Source: Hungatella sp. UBA5982
GTDB lineage: Bacteria > Bacillota > Clostridia > Lachnospirales > Lachnospiraceae
Reading direction: 5' to 3'
NCBI GenBank assembly: GCA_002429965.1
Contig: DJBG01000072.1
Location: forward strand, 69,297-75,226
DNA length: 5,930 nt
The position numbers were made by a program, and so were the translations under genes. The notes under the pieces were generated by a model, which did not search any database, was not told where the DNA came from, and was given only the letters and a program-made list of their open reading frames with translations. Positions 1-5,930 of the stretch are shown in pieces (positions within the stretch are counted from its first letter, which is position 1; each line of letters opens with the position of its first letter).

Positions 1-882
1 CTAGTAGACTTAGATGGCAATGGAACGCAGGAAGTCACCGTAGGAGGTGGATTGTCCGTTTCCAGCCATGATAACCAGCTTTATATTTACGAACTGCAAA
101 ACGGCACTCTGGAAAAGAAAGCGGATCTATCTTACGATACACTTCAAATCTCTGATTTTAATGATGACCAGATGCCTGACCTTATGATAATATCGAAAAA
201 AGAGAGCGAAATGCAGACCGCCGGGCTCTATTCCTATGCAGATGGAAGTTTAAGATCCATCTCTGAGATCGATCTGGATCCGGAAGGAACGTTAGAGCAT
301 GTTGCCTTTGGAACCTTGGCCGATGGAAAGAAAGCTTTGTTTGCAGACAGCGGAATAGGCGCACATTCCATGCTGACAGAGATCATTGTTTATGAAAACG
401 GTAATCTAAAAAAGGTAGGCAATCCTTCTGACAGCATTCTTATGAAGCCCTATCCGCTCTACAGCAGAGATATAAATGGAGATGGGATCGTAGAGGTTGG
501 AGGAATGTACAGCCCAAAAGGTTATGAAGACGCTGCTATGGCAGATATTCCTTTCCTTTATACTTATAAGGATTATCATTCCGATGGCTCCTTTCAGACA
601 GTAGAGGAACGTTATTCTGACAGCGGCCGCCACTTTTATATTACCATACCGACAGAGCTTCATGAGAACGTAACAATCAAACGGCTGGACAACGGAATCC
701 ACCTGATTTCTACCGTAGGAGACAAGGTTTTATTCGAGGTGAAATGGGCGCAAAAGGATGCCGTTCCTGCTAACGGCACTCTTCTTGGAACCACAAAAGA
801 TATGGCCTTTTACTCGGAATGGAAGGAAGAGACGAAAATCCCGGCAAGTGCCTTCCATCTGATGGAAGAAGAAATAAACTGA
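1..882 (+). CDS. FG-GAP/VCBS-like repeat protein, C-terminal part (5' end outside window)
   Basis: The reading frame is open from base 1 to a TGA at 880-882, giving 293 residues without the N terminus. I see three acidic calcium-loop-like motifs followed by a beta-strand-type tail: DLDGNGTQEV (window codons 3-12), DFNDDQMPDL (52-61) and DINGDGIVEV (157-166). Such D-x-D/N-x-D/N-G loops with strand-rich sequence between them are typical of FG-GAP/VCBS beta-propeller-like repeats, which are usually extracytoplasmic. The signal peptide or lipobox that would prove export lies outside the window. The C-terminal third (about codons 200-293) has no motif I recognise. The gene ends 12 bp before the response regulator, whose GAGG ribosome binding site (881-884) overlaps this stop codon, so the genes are very probably cotranscribed. 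I infer an accessory or signal-binding role for the neighbouring two-component system; ligand and partner are unknown. A TTG at 52 could be read as a start, but the motif upstream of it argues the gene begins earlier. Confidence 0.82.
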   Translation, partial: LVDLDGNGTQEVTVGGGLSVSSHDNQLYIYELQNGTLEKKADLSYDTLQISDFNDDQMPDLMIISKKESEMQTAGLYSYADGSLRSISEIDLDPEGTLEHVAFGTLADGKKALFADSGIGAHSMLTEIIVYENGNLKKVGNPSDSILMKPYPLYSRDINGDGIVEVGGMYSPKGYEDAAMADIPFLYTYKDYHSDGSFQTVEERYSDSGRHFYITIPTELHENVTIKRLDNGIHLISTVGDKVLFEVKWAQKDAVPANGTLLGTTKDMAFYSEWKEETKIPASAFHLMEEEIN

Positions 883-894
883 GGTAATACGCAC

Positions 895-1581
895 ATGAAA
901 ACAATTTTGGTGGTGGAAGACGAACTGTCAATCCGCAGTTTTGTCTGCCTGAACTTAAAGAAAAAAGAATATCATGTCCTGGAAGCAGAAACCGGAGAAG
1001 AAGCACTTATGCTTTTTAAGAGCCAGAAGATCGATGTGGTAATCCTGGATCTTATGCTTCCCGGTATAGACGGATTTACCGTTTGTGATGAAATAAGAAA
1101 CATGGATCCGGCGGCAGGTATCATCATGCTGACCGCCCGGTCTCAGGATGAGGATAAGGTCAAGGGCCTTATCCTGGGTGCTGATGATTACCTGACAAAA
1201 CCGTTTCATATGAAGGAACTGGAAGCCAGAATCTTATCCCTGCTGCGCCGCCTGGATTATAAGATGGTAAGTACTTCTCCCACAGTCCTCCGATCAGGCC
1301 CCTTTGCCCTTGACGGCATCCGTAACAAATTATCCTGTTCCGGTCTTGAGATCAGGATCACTCCTACGGAAAGCTGCCTGCTTCAATTTTTTATGAACAA
1401 CAAAAACCAGGGATTTACCAGAGATCAGATCCTTGATGAAGTCTGGGGAACCCATTATTCCGGCGATCCAAAGGTGGTGGATGTAAACATCCGGCGGATC
1501 CGCCGAAAAATAGAACCGGATCCTTCTTCCCCTAAATACTTATGTACGGAATGGGGTTACGGATATTTATGGAAGGAGTAA
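895..1581 (+). CDS. OmpR/PhoB-family response regulator
   Basis: This is a 228-residue cytoplasmic DNA-binding response regulator, the normal length for the family. The receiver domain (about residues 2-117) has the acidic pair E8/D9, the phosphoacceptor D52 in LDLMLPG, T80 and K102 in LTKPF, so all key residues are present. The C-terminal winged-helix domain (about 132-227) has the recognition-helix signature VDVNIRRIRRKIEPDP and the closing WGYGYLW wing. Phosphorylation at D52 by the adjacent kinase should control dimerisation and promoter binding. The ATG at 895 is preceded by GAGG at 881-884, about ten bases away and overlapping the stop of the upstream repeat-protein gene. The kinase start follows only 3 bp after the stop. 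The three genes therefore read as one operon. The subfamily (PhoP/PhoB-like) is clear, but the regulon cannot be told from this window, so no gene symbol is given. Confidence 0.96.
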   Translation: MKTILVVEDELSIRSFVCLNLKKKEYHVLEAETGEEALMLFKSQKIDVVILDLMLPGIDGFTVCDEIRNMDPAAGIIMLTARSQDEDKVKGLILGADDYLTKPFHMKELEARILSLLRRLDYKMVSTSPTVLRSGPFALDGIRNKLSCSGLEIRITPTESCLLQFFMNNKNQGFTRDQILDEVWGTHYSGDPKVVDVNIRRIRRKIEPDPSSPKYLCTEWGYGYLWKE

Positions 1582-1584
1582 AAC

Positions 1585-2967
1585 ATGAAGCGGAAGGTTG
1601 TTCTTTATTTTATGTTTTTGATCGTTCTAACCCTGACTCTTGTTATGGTCTCTTTTGGCATTGGGATGAAACGGTACTTTTATCAGGAAATCTCCGATAC
1701 CGTAAAAAATCATGCAGAAGCAGTTTTACCTGTTTGGATACAGCAGGGAGACTTTACCAGCTTGCACCTGGCAGACGCAAGCGATGCCATCATCAAAGCC
1801 TATCGTATGGATGACGCAAACCTCTCCCTGCTGACAAGAAACGGACAGCTGATCCAGTCCTCCACCGGATATCTGGCGGAAAAAACCGATTCCATTGATC
1901 CTGAGGTCCTTCGTTTCCATACAATTTATCACATAGAAAAACCAGAAAATGGCGGCGAAAAAATCATGGCTGTCTATACTCCTCTTCTATATGAAGGCCA
2001 GACTGCAGGAATTTTAAAATACGATGTGTCCCTGACCGATACCGATGCCAGAATCTATAAGCTTTTGTCCTGGGGATTGGGTGTATGCCTGCTGGTTGCA
2101 TTTCTTGTATTCCTGGTCAGTTTTCGCCTGGGCAATTCCATTGTAAACCCCTTAAAAAACATTATCATGCTGACGAAACGAATGGCAGAGGGAAATTATA
2201 AAGAAAAAATCGAAAAATCCTACCCCTATGAAGCAGGAGAACTGGTAGATATGCTTAATTATATGGCTGATGAGATCACAAAAGCAGACCATATGAAAAA
2301 TGACTTCATCTCTTCCATATCCCATGAACTACGGACTCCGCTCACTGGAATCAAAGGCTGGGCGGAAACCATGAGAGACCCTGAAGACCTTACGGAGGAC
2401 GAAATGAAGTTCGGTCTGAAGATCATAGACGAAGAAACCGAGCGGCTGATCAGCCTGGTGGAAAGCCTGCTTGATTTTTCAAGATACCAGTCTGACCGGA
2501 TGGTTTTATCTCTCTCTTTAGTTCCCTTTGATGAGCTGATAGAAAAAGTGACTTTTGAACTTTTAAAAAAAGCAGAAAAAAAGAATATACATCTGATTAC
2601 GGAAACCATTCCAACTGTCATAGAAGCCGACTGGAATAAATTAAAGCAGGTGGTATTAAATGTACTGGATAATGCCATTAAATTTTCACAAAAAAACAGC
2701 GACATCGTTATCACCCAGACCATGGAAGACCACTGTGTCCGCCTGGTCATACGGGATACAGGGATCGGAGTTAAAGCAGAGCATTTAAAACACCTCACCC
2801 GATCCTTTTATAAAGCGGATAAAAAATCCGTAGGAGAAGGCCTGGGGCTTGCCATCTCCCGAAAGATCATGACCCTTCATGGGGGCACCCTTTCCATTGA
2901 TAGCGCGTATGGAAAAGGCACCACCGTAACCCTTAATCTTCCCAGAAAGCAGGGTCAGAATCCGTGA
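1585..2967 (+). CDS. Membrane sensor histidine kinase, HAMP-HisKA-HATPase_c
   Basis: This 460-residue sensor kinase is the partner of the preceding response regulator. Helix TM1 (about residues 5-27) and TM2 (about 160-181) flank an extracytoplasmic sensor region of about 130 residues with no motif I can name. A HAMP linker (about 182-235, containing NPL and MAEGNY) leads to the HisKA domain with the phospho-accepting H247 in SHELRTPL. The ATPase domain shows the N box NVLDNAIKFS (359-368), the G1 box DTGIG (391-395) and the G2 box GEGLGLAIS (417-425). The F box is LTRSFYKAD (404-412), slightly off the usual FERFYRAD. All catalytic residues look intact. The ATG at 1585 has a strong AAGGAG site at 1573-1578 that overlaps the end of the regulator gene. 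The sensor region or the upstream repeat protein presumably perceives the signal; which one does so is not evident from sequence. Confidence 0.96.
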   Translation: MKRKVVLYFMFLIVLTLTLVMVSFGIGMKRYFYQEISDTVKNHAEAVLPVWIQQGDFTSLHLADASDAIIKAYRMDDANLSLLTRNGQLIQSSTGYLAEKTDSIDPEVLRFHTIYHIEKPENGGEKIMAVYTPLLYEGQTAGILKYDVSLTDTDARIYKLLSWGLGVCLLVAFLVFLVSFRLGNSIVNPLKNIIMLTKRMAEGNYKEKIEKSYPYEAGELVDMLNYMADEITKADHMKNDFISSISHELRTPLTGIKGWAETMRDPEDLTEDEMKFGLKIIDEETERLISLVESLLDFSRYQSDRMVLSLSLVPFDELIEKVTFELLKKAEKKNIHLITETIPTVIEADWNKLKQVVLNVLDNAIKFSQKNSDIVITQTMEDHCVRLVIRDTGIGVKAEHLKHLTRSFYKADKKSVGEGLGLAISRKIMTLHGGTLSIDSAYGKGTTVTLNLPRKQGQNP

Positions 2968-2973
2968 CGGATC

Positions 2974-2994
2974 GTCTCTACTGAGATTATTTTG
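2974..2994 (+). terminator. Weak terminator candidate after the histidine kinase gene
   Basis: TCTC (2975-2978) pairs with GAGA (2983-2986) across a TACT loop, with a possible extra G-T pair, and is followed by TTATTTT. The stem is only 4-5 bp, so it would be a poor intrinsic terminator. It lies in the 19-bp gap between the convergent kinase and transporter genes and runs into the transporter's last codons. Position is its main support. Confidence 0.22.
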
Positions 2995-4186
2995 AAACAG
3001 GGATATTTTTTTCCGTAAGAAAATAAACAAAAGCAAATACCGGCAGGATAAACCCGATCATTGATGCTGCATCCCAATTTCCATGAGCGTATGACCAGCC
3101 TCCCAGAGCAGACCCTGCCGCTCCGCCGACAAAGAATACCGCCATAAATAATCCATTTACCCTCCCACGTATTTCATCACCTAAACCATAGATTGCCTGC
3201 TGCCCTAGAACAAGGTTACCGGAAACAGACATATCAAGAAGAATTGCGGCAATGCAAAACAGGAACAAAGAGACCGTAAGATTGCTTTGCAACACATGGG
3301 TGAGAGCAAAGGAGAATGCTGCGATCACAAAGGCCGCTCCTGTAAGTTTTTTTGTCCAGCCCCGGTCTGCCATTCTTCCCGCGATCGGTGCTGCAACAGC
3401 TCCGGCCACACCTGCGAAACCAAATATTGCGATTTCTTTTTGCGTCAACTGAAAGTGCTGGGATAAATACAGTGGTACTACTGTCCAAAATAAACTGAAG
3501 CTTCCAAATAAAGCAGCCTGGTATAATGCTCTGCGTCGTAAAACAGGGGTCTTTCTAAAGAGATACCACAAGGATCTTACAATAGCAGGGTAACTGTCAT
3601 TTGGCTCCGGATTTCTTTTCGGAAGCAGAAAACTCAGCAAAATCAAAAGGATTCCCATAATGGCCGCAGACAGGAAAAACACTGCCTTCCAGCCAAAGAA
3701 ACCGGTAATGAGACTTGCAGTCGGTCTTGCAAGCATAATTCCTAGAAGCAGTCCGCTCATTACATTTCCAACGATTTTCCCTCTCTCGTTTGCAGGTGCT
3801 AAATGAGCTGAAAGGGGAACCAGTATCTGAGCTGCGACTGACCCTACTCCAATCAATATGGCAGAAGCGGAAAACATATAGAAATTCGTTGCTAAGGGTG
3901 CTGCAACCAGCCCTAATATAGCAACAATCAGTGTTGTTACTGCCAGTCGTCTGTTTTCCAGTAAATCACTCAAAGGAACCAGAAACAAAAGTCCTGCGGC
4001 ATACCCCAGCTGGGTCATCGTAACGATCAGTCCGGATAAACCGGCAGAGATTCCCGTATCCTGGCTGATAGGACCTACCAGCGGTTGGGAATAATACAGG
4101 TTTGCAACAATCAGTCCGCAGGCACTTGCCAGTAGAAATACCAGCCAACGGGAAATCTTTTTTTCTTCCATCATTTCAGTTTTCAT
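2987..4186 (-). CDS. MFS transporter, DHA1-like drug efflux type
   Basis: This 399-residue integral membrane protein has about twelve hydrophobic helices in two halves, separated by a polar loop at about residues 189-218, the usual size and layout for 12-helix MFS drug:H+ antiporters. Recognisable features are the N-terminal ANLYYSQPLVGPI segment (28-40), a degenerate motif A in the loop after TM2 (PLSDLLENRR, 71-80), a TM5 region with GLLLGIMLARPTASLI, and a second-half GRMADRG (270-276). The sequence style resembles the YgaY-like group of putative arabinose/drug efflux permeases. The substrate cannot be deduced. The ATG at 4186 is favoured over the Met codons at residues 5 and 6 because a GGAGGA site lies 8 bp upstream (complement of 4195-4200). 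The gene is divergent from a TetR-type repressor gene, and its promoter carries two copies of the operator repeat, so expression is probably repressed until a ligand, perhaps the transported compound, releases the repressor. Confidence 0.93.
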   Translation of the reverse strand: MKTEMMEEKKISRWLVFLLASACGLIVANLYYSQPLVGPISQDTGISAGLSGLIVTMTQLGYAAGLLFLVPLSDLLENRRLAVTTLIVAILGLVAAPLATNFYMFSASAILIGVGSVAAQILVPLSAHLAPANERGKIVGNVMSGLLLGIMLARPTASLITGFFGWKAVFFLSAAIMGILLILLSFLLPKRNPEPNDSYPAIVRSLWYLFRKTPVLRRRALYQAALFGSFSLFWTVVPLYLSQHFQLTQKEIAIFGFAGVAGAVAAPIAGRMADRGWTKKLTGAAFVIAAFSFALTHVLQSNLTVSLFLFCIAAILLDMSVSGNLVLGQQAIYGLGDEIRGRVNGLFMAVFFVGGAAGSALGGWSYAHGNWDAASMIGFILPVFAFVYFLTEKNIPVSK

Positions 4187-4212
4187 GTGTGTTATCCTCC
4201 GTTTTTATATAC

Positions 4213-4227
4213 TAAACGTATCGTTTA
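4213..4227. promoter_or_regulatory. TetR-type operator copy 1 (at transporter start site)
   Basis: TAAACG-TAT-CGTTTA is a perfect inverted repeat with 6-bp arms and a 3-bp spacer. It starts right where transporter transcription is predicted to begin (about base 4228, reading leftward). It shares its arms with two further copies in the same intergenic region, which makes chance unlikely. The inferred binder is the adjacent TetR-family protein. Confidence 0.8.
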
Positions 4228-4234
4228 TAAATAT

Positions 4235-4263
4235 ATAATAAACGCACCGTTTTGTTTTGTCAA
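4235..4263 (-). promoter_or_regulatory. Promoter of the MFS transporter gene
   Basis: On the - strand, TTGACA (complement of 4258-4263) is a perfect -35 hexamer, and TATTAT (complement of 4235-4240) is a 5/6 match to the -10 hexamer. They are separated by exactly 17 bp. The predicted start is near 4228, leaving a leader of about 40 nt before the ATG at 4186. Operator copy 2 lies in the spacer and copy 1 at the start site. Confidence 0.8.
4239..4253. promoter_or_regulatory. TetR-type operator copy 2 (inside transporter promoter)
   Basis: TAAACG-CAC-CGTTTT has the same arm-spacer-arm layout as copy 1, with one mismatch in the outer pair. It fills the spacer between the -35 and -10 hexamers of the predicted leftward transporter promoter, an ideal position for blocking RNA polymerase. 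Together with its left flank it matches the copy 3 region at 19 of 20 positions. Confidence 0.8.
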
Positions 4264-4266
4264 CCC

Positions 4267-4295
4267 TGTTTTTTTTAAATTAGATGTGGTATAAT
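4267..4295 (+). promoter_or_regulatory. Promoter of the tetR-family gene (extended -10)
   Basis: A perfect TATAAT (4290-4295) preceded by TGG (4287-4289) forms an extended -10 element. The -35 at the right distance (TGTTTT, 4267-4272) is weak, as is usual for extended -10 promoters. The start is expected near 4302, inside operator copy 3, giving a leader of about 44 nt before the ATG at 4346. Confidence 0.7.
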
Positions 4296-4309
4296 AAACG
4301 CAGCGTTTT
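4295..4309. promoter_or_regulatory. TetR-type operator copy 3 (over tetR start site)
   Basis: TAAACG-CAG-CGTTTT has the same layout as the other two copies. It overlaps the last base of the tetR -10 hexamer and the predicted start site, which points to negative autoregulation. Confidence 0.8.
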
Positions 4310-4345
4310 TAAATTGTTTCAGAGAAAAATAATAGGGGGAATCAC

Positions 4346-4927
4346 ATGGATAAGAAGATAGGACGTCCTCGCAGCGAAAAAACAAGGCAAGCCATACTCA
4401 CTGCTTCGTATGACCTGCTGCTTTTAAATGGCTTTCATTCCATAACTGTTGAAGGTATCGCTGAGAGGGCCGGGGTCAGCAAAGCAACCATATATAAATG
4501 GTGGCCCAATAAGGCCGCTGTTGTCTTAGACGGTTTTTTTGCTGCTACAGAATCAATGCTTGAAGTGCCGGATACCGGGTCAGCAAAAGAAGATCTTTTG
4601 GTTCAGGCAAGCAACCTTGCCGCCTTTCTTACCAGTTCCAAGGGGAAGGTAATCACAGAACTGATTGCAGAGGGGCAATCGGATGAGAATGTAGCGAAAG
4701 AATACCGTAACCGTTATTTCAATCCCCGCCGTCTTATTTCACAGCATATTCTGGAAAGAGGAATGGAACGAGGGGAATTGAAAAAGGATCTGGACATCGA
4801 ACTAAGCATAGATTTAATTTTTGCCCCCCTTTTCTATCGGCTGTTAATAACCGGAGAAAAGGTAGATTCTGCTTTTGTGGAACAAATGATTTCTTACGCT
4901 TTCGCAGGATTGAATGCAGGAAAATAG
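4346..4927 (+). CDS. TetR/AcrR-family transcriptional repressor
   Basis: This 193-residue protein has the length and layout of a TetR-family dimeric repressor. The N-terminal DNA-binding domain (about residues 10-57) contains the helix-turn-helix ITVEGIAERAGVSKATIYKWWPNK, whose second helix includes the family-typical SKATIYKWW stretch. A basic GRPRS tail precedes it and may add minor-groove contacts. Residues from about 60 onward are helical and variable, as expected for the ligand-binding and dimerisation domain; they resemble the TetR C-terminal type found with KWWPNK-type repressors, but I cannot name a ligand. The ATG at 4346 follows an AGGGGGA site at 4334-4340. The gene is divergent from an MFS efflux gene, and the shared 159-bp region has three matching operator-like repeats, two in the transporter promoter and one in its own. 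I infer that it represses the transporter and itself and is released by a small molecule. Confidence 0.95.
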   Translation: MDKKIGRPRSEKTRQAILTASYDLLLLNGFHSITVEGIAERAGVSKATIYKWWPNKAAVVLDGFFAATESMLEVPDTGSAKEDLLVQASNLAAFLTSSKGKVITELIAEGQSDENVAKEYRNRYFNPRRLISQHILERGMERGELKKDLDIELSIDLIFAPLFYRLLITGEKVDSAFVEQMISYAFAGLNAGK

Positions 4928-4930
4928 CAT

Positions 4931-4979
4931 TGGCTGGTTATAACAACAGCTCCGCAGCCACCCAAGTGCATCATTGGGT
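4931..4979 (+). other. Two adjacent short hairpins downstream of tetR
   Basis: TGGCTG (4931-4936) pairs with CAGCCA (4955-4960) across an 18-nt loop. ACCCAA (4960-4965) pairs with TTGGGT (4974-4979) across an 8-nt loop. The two share base 4960. They sit just after the tetR stop and could weaken read-through into the next gene, but only a scattered T run follows, so they are not a convincing intrinsic terminator. Confidence 0.25.
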
Positions 4980-4989
4980 CATTTCATGG

Positions 4990-5020
4990 TTTACAAACAG
5001 ATGAAAATCTTCTTTCTATT
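4990..5020 (+). promoter_or_regulatory. Possible promoter of the muramidase gene
   Basis: TTTACA (4990-4995) resembles a -35 hexamer, but the best -10 candidate (TCTATT, 5015-5020, a 4/6 match) lies 19 bp away, longer than ideal. If real, transcription would start inside the palindrome at 5023-5040. The call is tentative; the gene might use another sigma factor or read-through from tetR. Confidence 0.2.
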
Positions 5021-5052
5021 TATTGAATTTGCAAATTCAACAAAAATAGAAA
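5013..5052. repeat. 40-nt inverted repeat with perfect 18-bp palindrome before the muramidase gene
   Basis: The core at 5023-5040 is a perfect palindrome, TTGAATTTG followed by CAAATTCAA. Outside it, TTTCTATTT (5013-5021) pairs with AAATAGAAA (5044-5052), with 1 nt unpaired on the left and 3 on the right. The right arm ends within the AAAGGAG ribosome binding site (5051-5057). It could be an operator for a dimeric regulator or an mRNA hairpin that limits ribosome access or stabilises the 5' end. There is no T run after it, so a terminator is unlikely. Confidence 0.7.
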
Positions 5053-5065
5053 AGGAGATAATATT

Positions 5066-5930
5066 ATGGCAGATTATGATAACTCAAGATATACATATGC
5101 CCAGGTACTTGCAGGCACCGGCTATTACATGAAGGATGACAAGCTTCGTTACAGTGCAGGTGTAGAAACCATGCAAGTGAAATTAAATACCGCAGGGCAC
5201 AAATGCGGCACTCCGGATGGCAAATTCGGCAACAATAGTGATACTGCAGTAAGAAGTTTTCAGAGAGCCAACGGTCTTACCGAAGATGGGAAAGCCGGTA
5301 AAAATACCCTTATTGCACTTGATAAGGCAGCAACCGGCGGTGGTTCCGGCGCCAGTGCAGCAGCGAAAAACCTAAAGAAGAAGTTCGGATCCATTATTTC
5401 TTCATTTGCATCGAAATATTCCATTGACGAGGACGTTTTAGGAGGATTTATCCTGACAGAATCGTCTGGATCAGGATTTACCGACGGAAAGTTATTGATC
5501 CGGTTTGAAAACCATATTTTCTTAAAAAATGTTTCCAACGCTTCCTCCACCTTTAAGGTTGAAAATAAAGTACATTATTACTACAAAAACGGCAAATGGA
5601 ATCAGACTCATACCGGAAAGCAGGCCAGTGAATATGAAGCCTTTAACCTGGGAAAAGGTATCAATGAATATTATGCTTATTATTCTATCAGTATGGGACT
5701 CCCCCAGATTATGGGCTTTAACTTTAAAGTTACCGGTTATGACTCTCCGGCAGACATGTTTAAGGATTTCAGCATCAGTGAGGACAAGCAGATGGCAGGT
5801 TTCTGCACCTTTGTTGCAAAATACGACAACGGCTCATTATTAAAAGCTTGCCAGTCACGTAATTTCACCAGCATGGGGAAAATTTACAATGGAGACGGTG
5901 ACACCTACGGTCCTAAGTTAAAGAAAAATG
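5066..5930 (+). CDS. Peptidoglycan-binding N-acetylmuramidase (DUF3380-type endolysin), 3' end outside window
   Basis: The frame is open from the ATG at 5066 to the window edge (288 full codons). AAAGGAG at 5051-5057, 8 bp upstream, supports this start. Residues about 31-86 form a peptidoglycan_binding_1 domain (QVKLNTAG, DGKFG, TAVRSFQRANGL, DGKAG). A Gly/Ser/Ala linker follows (about 89-100). From about 103 to the edge runs a DUF3380/N-acetylmuramidase domain, with the expected catalytic Glu E132 in ILTESSGSGF, then LLIRFENHIF (143-152), GLPQIMGFN (211-219), GYDSPADMF (224-232) and near the edge KIYNGDGDTYGPKL. By family knowledge it cleaves the MurNAc-GlcNAc bond of peptidoglycan. Judged by domain size, only a short C-terminal end of the domain should be missing; extra domains may follow. 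There is no signal peptide or membrane segment, so the enzyme probably needs a holin, cell lysis or a particle to reach the wall. Related enzymes are frequent in phages, tailocins and Gram-negative lysis cassettes. The tetR gene lies 138 bp upstream on the same strand, with no obvious functional link. Confidence 0.87.
   Translation, partial: MADYDNSRYTYAQVLAGTGYYMKDDKLRYSAGVETMQVKLNTAGHKCGTPDGKFGNNSDTAVRSFQRANGLTEDGKAGKNTLIALDKAATGGGSGASAAAKNLKKKFGSIISSFASKYSIDEDVLGGFILTESSGSGFTDGKLLIRFENHIFLKNVSNASSTFKVENKVHYYYKNGKWNQTHTGKQASEYEAFNLGKGINEYYAYYSISMGLPQIMGFNFKVTGYDSPADMFKDFSISEDKQMAGFCTFVAKYDNGSLLKACQSRNFTSMGKIYNGDGDTYGPKLKKN

Noticed and set aside
52..54. TTG as the start of the first gene
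   Set aside because: The frame is open upstream to base 1 and already encodes a repeat motif (DLDGNG). No strong ribosome binding site at proper spacing is needed to explain the gene.
1492..1505. 14-bp perfect palindrome CGGCGGATCCGCCG
   Set aside because: It falls in the codons for the conserved RRIRRK recognition-helix segment of the response regulator, so it is explained by the Arg codons.
2259..2798. 179-codon open frame on the - strand
   Set aside because: It lies fully antisense to the HAMP, HisKA and ATPase regions of the kinase. Its Ser-rich translation has no domain logic, and it has no ribosome binding site worth noting.
5023..5040. Palindrome read as an ArgR box or LexA/SOS box
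   Set aside because: ArgR boxes place 4 bases between TGAAT and ATTCA; here there are 6. It also lacks the GAAC/GTTC core of Firmicute LexA sites, so no known regulator is assigned.
5260..5550. 96-codon open frame on the - strand and the 5529-5843 + strand frame
   Set aside because: Both are shadows of the muramidase gene, whose frame contains clear domain motifs across the whole stretch.
1..5930. CRISPR array, tRNA/rRNA genes, insertion sequence ends
   Set aside because: I saw no regularly spaced direct repeats, no tRNA-like cloverleaf or rRNA segments, and no transposase or terminal inverted repeats in the window.

Overview
The window looks like chromosomal DNA of a Gram-positive Firmicute. 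The strong AGGAGG-type ribosome binding sites, short intergenic spacers, AT-rich promoters with moderately AT-rich genes, and protein style all point to Clostridia, probably the Lachnospiraceae / Lacrimispora-like group. That placement is inferred from overall character, not from a marker gene.

Bases 1-2967 (+ strand) hold a compact operon. The first gene, cut by the left edge, encodes the C-terminal 293 residues of an FG-GAP/VCBS-like repeat protein with calcium-loop-like DxDxNG motifs. It is followed after 12 bp by an OmpR/PhoB-type response regulator and after 3 bp by its membrane histidine kinase. The layout suggests a two-component system with an accessory, probably extracytoplasmic, repeat protein. 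The signal is unknown.

Bases 2987-4186 (- strand) encode a 12-helix MFS efflux-type transporter, convergent with the kinase (19 bp apart). It is divergent from a TetR-family repressor (4346-4927, + strand). The 159-bp region between them carries three copies of a TAAACG-N3-CGTTTW operator. One sits between the -35 and -10 of the transporter promoter, one at the transporter start site, and one at the -10/start site of tetR. This is a readable efflux-pump/repressor switch with autoregulation.

Bases 5066-5930 (+ strand) hold a gene that stays open to the right edge. It encodes an N-terminal peptidoglycan-binding domain, a Gly/Ser/Ala linker and a DUF3380-type N-acetylmuramidase domain with the expected Glu (E132) and a GLPQIMGFN motif. 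No signal peptide is visible. It is preceded by a perfect 18-bp palindrome nested in a longer 40-nt inverted repeat directly against its ribosome binding site. Such muramidases are common in phages and phage-derived particles, so the window may end at the start of a prophage-like, tailocin-like or other lysis/injection cluster; the sequence here does not show which.
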